Source of the DNA: Diatrype stigma
Lineage: Eukaryota; Ascomycota; Sordariomycetes; Xylariales; Diatrypaceae
Length of the DNA: 64,000 bases
Assembly: GCA_022225965.2 (NCBI GenBank)
Contig: JAKJXP020000004.1
Coordinates: forward strand, 868,001 to 932,000
Direction of reading: 5' to 3'
Shown: in pieces, positions 10,456 to 21,981 of the stretch
Layout of the letters: the number at the start of each line of letters is the position of its first letter
Position numbering within the stretch: the first letter of the stretch is position 1
Notes under the pieces: generated by a model
What the model was told of the DNA's origin: nothing
The model's database searches: none
What the model saw: only the letters and a program-made list of their open reading frames with translations
Made by a program: the position numbers and the translations under genes

Positions 10456-12748
10456 TCACTGTTGCCAGGGCGTCTGCTGCGCTGGCCTTGGGAATATAGG
10501 CACCGTCTCCACTTGGTCCAGACCTCCGCCGATTGGTTGCTGCCCATGCTGCCACCCCATTCCTGTCTGGTGGTTCACGAAGGCACCCGATCGGAAGGGG
10601 TTCGTACTTCCCGTGGGTTGAGCCATGAGGCCAGCACTGGTCTGCGGCCTCTGCTGTGGCTGGCTCTGAGTTGTAGCAAAATTCTTGGCAAACGGGTTCG
10701 TTCCTGTCTGTGTTGGCATTATCGGACCTTGTGGCACCGCTTGTGTCTGGAAGGGCGATCCGGTCGCTGTCGGCTGTTGTGGCTGGAAAGGGGGAATGGC
10801 GGATGGTGTTGACGGGTTAGAGAAAGGTGTGACCGCTTGGGGCGAGGCGCGGGCGAAGGGGTTAGTTGATCGCCGATGCAGGTCGGTCTGTTGTTGGGCT
10901 TGAGGACTTGTTGGCGTGGAGAATGTGTTATTGTTTACTCCTGTCGCACTGGCCATCAACATAGATGCTCTGAACGGGTTGGTGATTTGCTGTCCAGGTT
11001 GCAGTCCGGTTTGCATGGGAGGCGATAGGGATGCGGGTCCTGTCTGGAATGAGGAAACCGGATTCTGCGGTACAGGAGGCAATTGATTCTGCGGGAAGCT
11101 CTGCTGCGGTGTATAACCGCCGAATCCTGCCCCGGTGAAGCTGGGTTGTACTGCGTTTGGCGCCTGCTGCTGTGGGGAGAAAGCACCAGCGTTCTGCTGG
11201 AATGGGCTGTTCCCTTGAAACCCGGTTTGTTGAGGAACAAACCCAGTTCCCTGTGGAAATTGCTGGCTCGGCTGTTGGAAGGCGCCGTTGGGCCATGGGT
11301 TGCCAGTATTCATTTGTCCCAGCTGCTGGCCAGGATGTGCTTGTAATTGAGGCTGCGGTTGGGGCTGCTGTGAAATAGCCATAGGGGTCTGGTTTTGTTC
11401 TATCGACTCGAAGAAATCGATCAGATCTGGCTCCGGACCCTTTGTGGTATTCGCAGTCGCAGTCGTCGTCGTCGTCGTCATCGTTGTCGTCGCCGGCTGT
11501 GGAGCTGTCGCAAAAGGCGAGGAGCCATTGGCACTTGGGAATGGCTTGGACGTAGCAGCACTGGACCCCAAAGTTCCTTTACTGGCACCGGCTGTTGATG
11601 AGCCCCCTTTCTTCTTCGCTTCGAGTTCGGCCAAATACTGTCTTCGGTGAATCTCAAAGTCTGAATCTTTGAGATACTCGTCCAGCTGCCTTCCGAGGTT
11701 AACCGGGGCATGTTTCAGCTTAGGGACTTCGACTCTTGTATGATGCTCCCACTGTCGTGCAACACTTAGGTACTGCACTACGACGTCAGTTTGCTTCGTG
11801 AAGAGACGGTATATATCCATAGCCCTTTCCGCGTCGGGCTTAGACATCTCGAAAAAGTGCCCTATGGATTCATCAGCTTTCAGGTTTCCAGCGACTTCAG
11901 GCGGTTAAAGTTCGACGTACCCAAAAGGTTGATCATAGCTTGATTGAGCACCTGGAAAAGGGATAAGAGGTCGAGAACGAGTAAGCGAAAGACAGTGATG
12001 GTGATCTCGTTTTCTGGTTCTTCCAACACCTGTATTTCGTCAGCTTTCCCCTGACCGTATCCTCAGACGAGCCTAGAAGGGAGGGGGCGTACATCGCATT
12101 TCAACAGCGCGGTAAGTTGGCGCTGAACTGCCTCGGTTTCCCGAAGTAGCCCTTTCTCGACCGAAAGCTTTTCGAGCCGTGTCTCCTTAGTCCGCACCCA
12201 GTCCAACTTGGTATCTCTATATGCCTTGACTCGTTCCATCAGGTAGCTCGCATAGTGCCGTATGTTGCGTCCCTGTATCTGCGCTACATCAGATGTCAGC
12301 CATAACAACCCCCGTGTCCTCTAAGTCGTATATATGATATTGCCCAGGCCCACTCACCATCGGTGAAAGAGCTGATAGCAAGCATGTTCCGATGTTTCGC
12401 AAGATAGGCTAACGTAGCATCTGGGGAGCCTTCCCGGATCATGAGATGGACTGTAATCAGGCTCTTGAAGACAACAGTCCATGTCGAGTCGCGCAGTCGG
12501 AATTGCAACGCTCGGAACACTTCTCCGACGCCTGCTTCTCCTGCATGTGTCGCAACGAGGATATGCTCGATATATTTGGTCTTCGGGGGAGCGGCCTATA
12601 CAAGCTGATATCAGCACACCTACACTACACTACACCTACTACACCCAGTATGGCTTCCACTCGCTGGAGCTGTGATATATGTGCGACATCACTGACTGAC
12701 CTTGATCTTGGTCGCTCCCTTGACGGATTTCTCAAATGAGCTGGACAT
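10456..12748 (-). CDS. AP180/CALM-type clathrin coat assembly protein (ANTH domain)
   Basis: Five exons on the minus strand: 12748-12701, 12595-12358, 12283-12093, 12029-11921 and 11861-10456. All junctions use GT...AG and keep frame, giving 663 residues. The start MSSSFEKSVKGATKIK, then KTKYIEHILVATHAGE, GRNIRHYASYLMERVKAYRD and LGHFFEMSKPDAERAMDIYR, is the ANTH fold (about 1-270). That fold binds PI(4,5)P2 and drives clathrin assembly in endocytosis at the plasma membrane and hyphal tip. The remaining ~390 residues are disordered and rich in Gln, Pro, Thr and Asn. They include an acidic clathrin/adaptor-type motif (PDLIDFFES, about 340) and four NPF motifs (TNPFRASM, TNPFARAS, TNPFAKNF, TNPFRSGAF) that bind EH-domain proteins. 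It is the counterpart of yeast Yap1801/Yap1802. Confidence 0.93.
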
Positions 12749-12983
12749 GGTGATCCTCTGAACTAGAATCCTGCAGAAAGGCTACTTGTTTGGAGCGGCT
12801 CGCTGGTCGGTCTCTCTCCCGATGGAGGGGCTGTAGGGAGGTGGCCGTTGGTCGGTCGCTTCGATCAATAGGGATGTCTCAGATGAGTATAAATAGTGCC
12901 CGTGACCGCGGACCTTTGCAGACCTGTGCAGACCTAGGTATGTGTCAAGAAGACTCAAGGGCAGAGCAACGGTGTATTGCCGG

Positions 12984-13013
12984 CGTGGGACTGTCGTGGG
13001 ACTGTCGTGGGAC
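12984..13013. repeat. Tandem repeat, 11-bp unit CGTGGGACTGT x2.7
   Basis: Two perfect copies plus eight bases of an 11-bp unit, in the AP180 upstream region. No known role. Confidence 0.85.
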
Positions 13014-13260
13014 AAAGCCGATCGGATGTGTTGTAGCTGGCTGACTAGCTGGCTAGTTCATGTGCGACTTCAAGGTCAGATCCAGGATGTAACCGTCGAC
13101 TTTGGTGCTAATCATTGGTCACTCGCTCACTTTGGTCGACATTGAGTACGGTTCATCGGGCGGTTCGATCTTGCTGCGGCTGCCAGGGACAAGACAGGGC
13201 CGGTGACGAAGGCGGCAAAAACTGCGAAGACTGAAACGGGGAGGATAGCTCCTCCTTGCG

Positions 13261-13287
13261 GGATACGTTGGATACGTTGGATACGTT
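13261..13287. repeat. Tandem repeat, 9-bp unit GGATACGTT x3
   Basis: Three perfect 9-bp units in the AP180/AspRS divergent intergenic region. No known role. Confidence 0.85.
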
Positions 13288-15862
13288 GCGTCTAAAGCCT
13301 ACTGACGTAGGTAGGGTATTGCAGTCCAATGTTGTTTGGATCGTGTCGAGCATACAACATGAATTGTCTGGACTGTTACAGAAATCCCATTGTGCTGGCG
13401 CGCTTGGAATTACCGGAGATTATTGACAATTACTTAAGATCGGGACTGGGCCGAGATCCGTATTAAACTTAAGAATGATATCTTGGATGATACTTCGGAT
13501 ACGCTGATTTTATTGGCTGAAAGGCAAAGATATCGTCGGATGGACCATGTTCATCTGTTCCTCTGTTCCTCTGTGCCTCTGTTGCTTTGGGGTTCGACTA
13601 GGGATATTGTGCCGCGATTCGGTGAGGGCAGGATGCGGTTCGAAACAATGGAGATGATTATTATATAGAGAATATTACAGAGGATATATACGAAGGAGGG
13701 AGGTGTCAGTCAGTCAGCCAGCCAGTGTAAGTCTAGGTGTAGTGAGGTGGAGGCGGAGGTGTAGATATGCTGTATGTACGAAGCAGGTTAGGTAAATACT
13801 GTAGATACCGCCCGCCCATAGGTACGTAGGGAGGTAGTTACGTGATGCTGTAAATGGAGGATAAATGGACGAGGCAGGGGAGGTCGTGTTAGGAGTGGTC
13901 GATACCGAGGTACGAAGGGACGAAGTAGACAAAAGACGGATAGTCGGGCTCTAATGGTGATAGACTGGCCCAGGATGGTTTGTATGAGGTAAATGATAGC
14001 GCAGGTTGCGCAGGTTGCATAGGTACCTAACCATGCTAACTGAAAATTACAGCGACCGACTTTTCCGCAAGCTTACGGGTTGCCGGCTGCTGGGTTACCA
14101 AGGCGGCCTACAGCATACCCGTCTACATACATATACATACATATGTATGTACGTATGGCCTCCATCTACGAAGCGTGTAGTCTCTCGTCTTGGCTGTTCT
14201 ACGGCCCGCGCTCTCCTACATACCTAGGTAGGTATAATAGGTATAATAGGTACAGCCTACCAACGACTGCAACGGTGAGGGCCTACCAGGGCTGCCAGTG
14301 CCTCGTAGGTAGGCAGTTCTCTGCAGTCCCGTACCCAACCACCTGGTGGAGGGGAGAATCCAAATCGCCTTAGGAAGCATCTCAGCGCGACACGTTGTCC
14401 TACATACTCAACCCAATTGCAACACTGTAATCCAGACACCAGGTCCAATGAGACGCCCGCGAAAGTTCTATGTATATTCGCCATTCGGTAAAACCTTAGA
14501 ATACCTCACGTTGGAACTGGTCGGTTATTCATGTATATAGAAGGCTTGAATCCCGGGTATGAGGTCATTATTCTATAGCTAGGTGGTAGGTATCTAATCC
14601 ATGGCCTTCATGACGGGTATTGCTACTGGTACATACGCACGTAGCATAATCCAATACACGTAGCTTCTATATACCTAGTGGCACGTCTCTTTTAAGACGC
14701 AACGTAACGTACATTTCTTAATAGGGGAGAAGAGGAAAGAAGAAAACAAAAGGGTTGGGGTGTAAAGCAGCAACATGTGGCAGACAGGACTTGGTGAGGG
14801 GAAAATCTGGTGAACATGATGGAGCGAACTTGTGCTTGGAAATCTGATCCGAACAGACTGACAGATCGCACATGAATATATAACGACAGCAGTTCCGAAG
14901 AACAGTATAAAATCAGAAAATGCAAAAACAGACAAAGGGCCTCAACCTTGACCTACCTCGCACGAAAACCTTCCAAATTTCAAAGCTTTAATCAGAGTTG
15001 CCTATATCGCGTCCGATGTTGTAAACAAGGTCGAGTGTGTCGAACGCTTATTTCATAGTACCGTCTCTCCTCACAACAGAACCACTTGAGCCCCGAAGGG
15101 AGAGTTCTGAAGCTCGGAAAAGACGAACGTATCATATTGGATCACACGGCTTTCATCATCTGTTAAAAGCAGTATGTAAGCATGAGTTCCATGGGAAATG
15201 TGATTGGGGGACGCCGGTGAGGCTCTCGTCTGGCTCCAAAAACTCACCTGTATTTGAATTGGAAGGATGAAGAAGAAGAGAAGAAATTCTCAAGCTCGGA
15301 GCTCTAGCCCACAACATAATGTAGGTAGGGGCCGAGGGTCCACTCCAGGCGCAGGTGCAGGCGGGTACCCTAACAGGAGCCCTGGAGCCAATTTGCGCCG
15401 GCACGGAACCCCAATAATCCGCCGTGCCCCGCCGTGGCTCACCTCCAGCTGCAGCCCTGGGGCCTGGGTCAGGCTGAGCCGCCCACCTGCAGGTGCATGG
15501 CTGGTGGTGGCTCTAGGTGGCTCACCACTGGAAACTGGAAACTGGCGGGGTCCAGTTACAAGCCTTACCTAGTACTACATGCAAGCACCTAAAGACTGGG
15601 TAAGGTGCCGGGTGCTGACTGCTGTTAGGGCTCTTCATACAATACAACCTAGCTGGAGGTACTTTGGTACAGAGCGCAAATCCTCACGAGCACATGTTGA
15701 AGGTCTCCTGTTAGTCTAGATCTAGATCTAGATGCTATACCTAAACAGCAGTATCCCTCCTCTTCGCAAGACCAAAATGACGGGTGTATAAGCTGCATAA
15801 ATCCCGACAAGAGAGATGAGAGACTGTGTAGATATAGATATAGATATACAAGTCCCTTCATC

Positions 15863-17522
15863 ATGGTCAGGCTCCCTTCGTCGTGTCTACGCCGGGGCGC
15901 CCTGACCTACATCACTGGCATCCAAGGCCGCCATGTGCTGCCAAACCAGGCTAGACTTCCTCGATGGCTGAGATTCCAGCAGCAGAGGTGTCTCCATGGT
16001 GAGTATGAGCCTGAATTTGACGAGCTATACTCAGAATCGTCGTCGTCGCCGCCACCGCCGCCGCCGTTCGAACCCGAGGCCGCTGCTGAGCCTCAACAAG
16101 ACACTGTCGAAACACCTGCTCGTAGTCCAGCTTGGCAGGCCTTCCATGACTCCTGTAAGAGAAGAACTTGAGATAGAAGCTCACCTAGCCTCTGACTTAT
16201 GTCACTGTATTAACATAAGCAACTAGTCCAGTATTACCGGGCCACCTTGCCCGGCCAATACCTGAACAGATGGCAGACCGGACAGGAGGTCGTAGTCCAC
16301 GGCTTCCTTGGCAAGCGGAGAGATAAAGGCTCGGGGCTGAGCTTCTGCGACCTGGAGACGTCCAACTACGCCATGCAGATCGTCTCCACGTGGAGGGAAG
16401 AGGGCTCGCTCCAGCATGCCGCCCACCAGCGCCTGAGGACAATCCCGGCATACAGCCCTGTCAGCGTGACGGGCACCCTGGTGGAGTCGGACCGGCCCGT
16501 GGTCAAGACCGAGCACACGAACAGCGTGAACGCGAAGGCCTGGGACCTGCGGCTGCGGTCCGTCCAGTGCCTCAACCCGTTCCCCAAGGACATCATCGTG
16601 TCCAAGGACGCCGTCTGGTCCCCGGCGCAGCGCCACCTGCAGCTGCGGTTCGACCCGGCCCTCCGCGAGCGCCTGCGGATGCGGGGCGCCATCATGGCCA
16701 AGATGCGGAACTGGCTCAGGGGCGCCGGCATGGAGGAGGTCGAGACGCCCCTCCTCTTCAAGTCCACCCCCGAGGGCGCCCGCGAGTTCCTCGTCCCCAC
16801 GCGCCGCCCGGGCTATGCCTATGCTCTGCCCCAGAGCCCCCAGCAGTACAAGCAGATCCTGATGGCCAGCGGTCTTCCCGGGTACTTCCAGTTTGCCAAG
16901 TGTTTCCGCGATGAGGACCACCGCGCCGACCGCCAGCCCGAGTTCACACAGGTTCGTCCGCCCCTTCTTCCTTCCACCTTGTATATACGCACTGAACTGC
17001 ATCGTATTGTATGCACCACTCGCTCACATGACCTACAGCTAGATTTAGAAATGCCCTTCGCCACTGGCCTTGAAGTCAGAGGACAAATTGCGTCTATGCT
17101 CAACTACGTGCTCAAGGGCTTGGACGCAGACAGAAGGCGGGACACCGCAAAGGCCCCTCTTCCCAGGTCGAGAAAGAGGGACGAGGCACCTGCAGATCTA
17201 ATAGATGAAGATGCGTTCCCAGTAGCCGAGCAGCACCAGTCGACCCTGCGTGCGCTGCCACCTTCGATAAAGTTCTTCACAATGTCGTACGATTACACGA
17301 TGAGGAAGTTTGGCACAGACAAACCCGACCTGCGCATCACGCCGGTTCATTGTTCCAATGTCAGTACCAGCCAGTTCGAGATTTCCACCATAGACCCCTT
17401 GTGTTTCCTACCTAGCTTCAAGCTTTAATTAGAAGAGAAGCTCCCGCAAAAGCACGAGCTATCGTGTGGTCGGGTTTTACTCTTCCAGACCCTCTCTCCT
17501 TTAACCACTTTTCCCATTATAT

Positions 17523-17553
<31 letters not shown>

Positions 17554-18734
17554 GGGCTAACCAGACAACTGACCTACAGATCCACCGCATCGAGGACTTT
17601 GTGCCGGCCGACTTCGTCAGCAAGATCACGACGCTAGAGAACCCGGTGGTCGAGGCGGTGCTGTTCCACCTCAACGGCACGTCGTCGGCGCGCGAGAGCG
17701 CCGACTTCATGCGCGGGTTCATGGAGGGCACGCTGGGCCCGGGCGTGCCGAAGCCGCCCGCCCGGTACGCCAGCCCCGGCAGCTCGCCCGCCGTGCTCGT
17801 CTGCGACCACAGCAAGCCGCTCTCGGGGCTCGCGGCGCTGGGCCACGAGGCCGCCGAGCGCCTGCTCGCCTTCGAGGGCAAGGACTGGGTGCGCGTCGCC
17901 GACGGCGACGTGCTCGTCATCCACGCCCGGGAGCGCGTCGCCGGCGACGACAGCTACGGCGGCGACATCGGCGTCGTCGACAGCGCCAACAATGGCGTCA
18001 GCGCTACCGACAGCGCCAATGACAGCGACAGTGACAGCGACAGCGCCAGCGACAGCAACAGCGACGACATCAGAATCGGCGGGTTCGGCGGCTTCGGCAT
18101 CACGGGGGGCTCGACGGACCTGGGGCGGCTGCGGCACGCCATCTACCACGCGGCGACGAAGAAGGGCCTGATGACGCACCCGCGCGAGAACTCCGTACTG
18201 CGGGCGGTCTGGATCTACAACTTCCCGCTGTTCACGCCGCGCAGCGCGGAGGACGCGGACCCGGGGCAGGGGGGCTCGGCGGGGTTCGCGTCGACGCACC
18301 ACCCGTTCACGGCGCCGCTGGCGGCGACGGACCTGGAGCTGCTGCGGACGGACCCGCTGCGGGCCAAGGCGGACCACTACGACCTGGTGATCAACGGGGT
18401 GGAGGTGGGCGGGGGCAGCCGGCGGATCCACGTGGCCGAGGTGCAGGAGTTCGTGCTGCGCGAGGTGCTGCGCATGGGCGACGCGGGCGTCGCGCAGTTC
18501 GCCCACCTGCTGGGCGCCCTGCGCGCCGGCTGCCCGCCCCACGCCGGCTTCGCCATCGGCTTCGACCGCCTGCTGACCGTGCTCTGGGACCTGCCCTCCG
18601 TCCGCGACGTCATGGCCTTCCCCAAGAACAACAGGGGCGAGGACCCGCTCGTCGCGAGCCCGTCGCGGACTACCGCCGAGCAGCAGCGGACGTATCACCT
18701 GTTCCGGACGGAGACGGAGACGGAGACGGAGTAG
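15863..18734 (+). CDS. msd1: Mitochondrial aspartyl-tRNA synthetase (class II)
   Basis: Four exons: 15863-16154, 16227-16951, 17039-17359 and 17580-18734, giving 830 residues with frame kept at every junction. It charges tRNA-Asp for mitochondrial translation. The first ~50 residues are Arg-rich, Ser-rich and acid-poor (MVRLPSSCLRRG), as in a matrix-targeting signal, followed by a Pro run. The anticodon-binding OB fold is at about 105-210 (GQEVVVHGFLGKRRD). Motif 1 is around RMRGAIMAKMRNWLRG; motif 2 is FRDEDHRADRQPEFTQLDLE (about 324-343, joined across intron 2); motif 3 is GFAIGFDRLLTVL (about 769). KFGTDKPDLR marks the bacterial/mitochondrial type. Odd points: a Ser/Asp repeat insertion at about 576-617, a CA/TA microsatellite in intron 3, and an uncertain intron 3 donor. 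GTCAGT after 17359 fits consensus, while GTTCAT after 17344 would drop five residues and fit the family slightly better. Convergent with the D-LDH gene. Confidence 0.93.
17523..17552. repeat. (CA)n/(TA)n microsatellite inside AspRS intron 3
   Basis: A CA run (17523-17541) passes straight into a TA run (17542-17552), about 30 bp upstream of the acceptor of the third intron of the AspRS gene. At 220 nt this intron is more than twice as long as the other two (72 and 87 nt). Confidence 0.9.
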
Positions 18735-19723
18735 AGAGAGAGAGAGAGAAGAAGAGGAAGAAGAAGAGAAGCCCAGCCAGCCTTTGACAGCCTAGTGGCT
18801 GGTGACTAGGGGCTTGGTTCCTGTTTGTACGAATAGATGCAAGGGACTATGGAAAGTGGAGGGGCGAAACGGGGGATTAAGGAGGTAGACAAAACGGATG
18901 GATGAGACATGGTATGGATAATGTATATGTGCAAGACAATAAAATCTCAAAGCTCCTTCTACATGTCAAGGGAAAGGGAAAACATGACGATGAGTATAAT
19001 AAGACCTGCAAATCACCACGGCACAATCGACAATCTGCAGCAATCAAGAAAGTGGCACATACTCCATAGGCCAGTAAAGGCATGGGCATGTTGTTGTTGA
19101 TTTGATCTTTCGCTCAATCTATAATTACTGTTATGAACCGTCTGCCCGGGCATGGAGGGAAACACGCGATAGCCCCTTTTCACTACGGTGCCCTCCTTGG
19201 TGGTTCGTAACTAACGTATGTAACAAGATGCACCCCTTTGTTGTGCGTATAGTCTCTTAAGCTCTGGATGACTAGGAAGTAGGAGGTAGGAGGTAGAGGA
19301 TGTCTTAAGTTTTATATGCATAGGTAGATGAGACACTACATAAGTAAGCGAGCTGTAGCCTTTCGGGTTCTTATAACGGGACTTTTAAGAAGCAAGACGC
19401 GTTGAGATCCCATGTATTCTTGTATTTTCTTCCGGGTGATTCTATGACGTGACCTTCTAGCGAATTCTTTTCACTTGTGACCACGTTGGATTTTCTAATT
19501 AGGTACACGGTCGATCCGATAGAAACATCATATACAAAGTCTATAGCAACAAGGTCCAATACAATCATCACTAAAGGTCGCAGGGGGTTATGAAGTCGGA
19601 ACGGTAGGTGAGTAGGTAGGTAGGTAGGTAGGCAGATAGGTAGTAGGCAGATAGGTAGGGGATAGGCAGGTAGGCTACATGGACCAGCCAGCATCCAATG
19701 ATTTGGAGTTTGTATATCATCAA
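18735..19723. other. Convergent 3' intergenic region between AspRS and D-LDH
   Basis: About 1 kb between two stop codons. It starts with a GA-rich run (18733-18770) directly after the AspRS stop and carries an AGGT-type microsatellite at 19603-19675. No gene is supported. Confidence 0.6.
19603..19675. repeat. Imperfect (AGGT)n / AGGTAGGC microsatellite
   Basis: A tract built from GTAGGTAGGTAGG with interruptions (GCAGATAGG). It is the densest example of the GGTAGGTA words scattered throughout the intergenic DNA here. Confidence 0.8.
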
Positions 19724-21981
19724 TCACCATTCGGCGATCTCTCCCGGCTTAGGTTTTGACATGCGGACAACCTTATCCGCATTGAGGAGGTTGAGAGGGT
19801 CGAGCGCCTGCTTGATCTGTATTGGGGGGAAAGGGTGCAGTGTTAGCCAGTCGCAATCACTTTCGAACCATCACATACTACTGCAGTTAACGGGAGGGTG
19901 GGCTCACCTTTCTCATCGTGTCGACTGTGCTCTCTCCAAGCTCGTGCGCTAGGTAATCCCTCTTGACGAGTCCCACTCCGTGTTCACCCTATACGGACAA
20001 GAAAAAGAAAAATAGTCAGTCACCCGTACTTTGCTAGATGTTCTTCGAAAAGGGAGGTTCGTTTCTTACCGTGACAGTGCCCTCGAGCTCAACAGCCTTC
20101 TTCACCATGCGGTGCACCACCTCCTCGGCAGTGTGCCTCTGCCCATCGTTCGAAAGCAAAATCACTAGCCATCCCATCCTGTATTAGCATCGGGGGTGGG
20201 GGATGCGAGGAATGCGCTCGGGTCGAAAGCGAAGAAAAGAGGAGGGGGGGAGCAGGGGCCTGGGGAGAGAGGGGAGGGGTTGGATAAAACTTACGGTGGA
20301 AGTTGCCATCCCCGACGTGGCCGACGATGGTGCCGTACAGACCGCTGCGCTTGATATCGGCCTTGGTATCGTCGATGAACTGAGGCAGGCGGCTCATGGG
20401 GACGGCGACGTCGCCGGTCCAGACGTGGTCCCCGGGCTTGGCGGCAGCCATGGTGCTCCAGAGGGCCTCCTTGCGGGCGCTCCAGAGCTCGGCCTTCTCC
20501 TCCTCGGAGCGGGCGAAGTCGAAGGTCTTGCCGCCGGCGGCGCGGGCCAGGCCCCGGACGAGGCCGACCTGCTCCTGGACGCCGCGCTCGGTGCCGGAGA
20601 ACTTGAAGAAGAGCGTGGGGGCCTCGTCCCAGGCCTTCTTGGTCATGCCGGCCTGGTTGATGCACCGCATCTGCTCGTCGTCGAGGATCTCCACGGCGGC
20701 CACGGGCACGCCCTGGCCGACGACGCGCGCCACGCAGTCGGCGGCCTGCCGGATGCTGCCGAAGCTGGCCACGGCCACGCTGGTGCTGGCCGGCCGCACC
20801 GTCAGCTTCAGCGTGGCCTCGGTCACGAGCCCGAGCGTGCCCTCGCTGCCGATGAACAGCTTGGTCAGGTCGTAGCCGGCCGAGCTCTTGCGGGGCCGCT
20901 GCCGCGTCTTGATGACGGTGCCGTCGGCCAGCACGACGGTGAGCGAGAGCACCCACTCGCGCATGGTGCCGTACCGGTAGGCGTTGGTGCCGCTGCACCC
21001 GGTGCCGATCATGCCGCCGATCATGGCGCCCGGGCCCGGGTCGGGCGGGAAGAACAGGTTGTCCTGGGCCAGCTGCTCGTTCAGGAGCTCCCAGCCGACG
21101 GCCGGCTGCACCACGACGTCGAGGTCCTCCTTGTGCAGCGCCAGCACGCGGTTCATCCGGCCGAAGTCGACGCTGATGCCGCCCCGCGTCGGCGTGAAGT
21201 GGCCCTCGAGACTGGTGCCGCCGCTGTAGCCGACGACGGGGATCCGCCGCGCGTGACAGACCTTCATGATCCGGCTGACCTCCTCGGTCGAGGCGGGATA
21301 CACGACCATGAAGGGCTGCTGGGCGTCGGCGTTCCGGTAGCTGGACCAGTCCGAGTTGGCATGGGTGTGCAGGTCGGTGTCGGTGGTGCTGACGTTGTCC
21401 TCGCCGACGATGGCGACGAGGTCGGCCCAGGCGGCTTCGAGGTTGCTCTTACCATTGTTGTATTTCGGGTCGCGGATCGTAGACAGCGGCTGGGTGGAGT
21501 TGGTGTCGAGGTCGTGGGGTGATAAGGTACCCAAGTAGTAGGAGCCAAGACTGGCGGCAAGGACGACTGCGATGGAAGAAGAATGGATCATCATGTATCA
21601 TGTTAGTTCTGCCCGTACCTGGGGTGTACAGCGCAACCCGATATTGTTCCCAAGGTTGTTCCCGATAGTGTTGGAATCCAATTGCATACCGAAAGTGGTG
21701 GCCCATCGTCTTGCGCCGGCCGAGTCTTGCCTCTGTTTTGCGACCTTCTCCTGCTCGGCTCTTTCTCGCGCTATACGGGAGCCGATGCTCTCCAACATCT
21801 GCCCTTGGAAGGTCCCACTGGCGGGTTTCCGGTCGGAAGCGTAGTATCGCGCACTGTCCAGTGTTCGTATTAATATATTCGCAGTCGCTGGCACCGGGCG
21901 TCGACGAGAGACAGCGGCGCATGAAGGCGCCCTGACACCCCGCCATAGAGCTAGAGTCTGCCTAGCGACGAGGCAGGACAT
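19724..21981 (-). CDS. dld1: Mitochondrial D-lactate dehydrogenase (cytochrome), FAD-linked
   Basis: Five exons on the minus strand: 21981-21690, 21566-20295, 20164-20070, 19988-19908 and 19816-19724, adding to 611 codons with stop (610 residues). Residues 1-97 are Arg-rich and acid-poor near the start, as in a mitochondrial presequence. A single membrane span (VVLAASLGSYYLG, about 98-110) formed across intron 1 follows, as in inner-membrane D-LDH facing the intermembrane space. The FAD-binding PCMH domain runs from PFMVVYPASTEEVSRIMK through RIPVVGYSGGTSLEGH, PDPGPGAMIGGMIGTGCSG and KLFIGSEGTLGLVTE. The C-terminal FAD-oxidase domain shows GHVGDGNFH (about 512-520), TGEHGVGLVKRDYL (about 553-566) and LDPLNLLNADKVVR. 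It oxidises D-lactate to pyruvate and passes electrons to cytochrome c. The GC-rich exon 2 creates long but meaningless antisense frames. Confidence 0.95.

Larger units (their letters stand above)
12749..15862. other. Intergenic region between the AP180 and AspRS start codons (divergent)
   Basis: 3.1 kb separating two divergent genes. I see no conserved protein. It holds small tandem repeats at 12984-13013 (11-bp unit), 13261-13287 (9-bp unit GGATACGTT x3) and 14231-14252 (GGTATAATA), a TACCTAGGTA palindrome at 14221-14230, and TCTAGA and GATATA runs at 15714-15734 and 15833-15850. The segment 15270-15560 is GC-rich with imperfect repeats of GGAGCC/GGTGGCTC type. Both promoters must lie at its ends. 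Confidence 0.5.

Noticed and set aside
17634..18698. 354-codon minus-strand frame opposite AspRS exon 4
   Set aside because: Antisense shadow caused by high GC at third positions; the sense frame contains class II motif 3.
20203..21522. 439-codon plus-strand frame opposite D-lactate dehydrogenase
   Set aside because: Antisense shadow of exon 2; the sense strand has the full FAD-binding domain.
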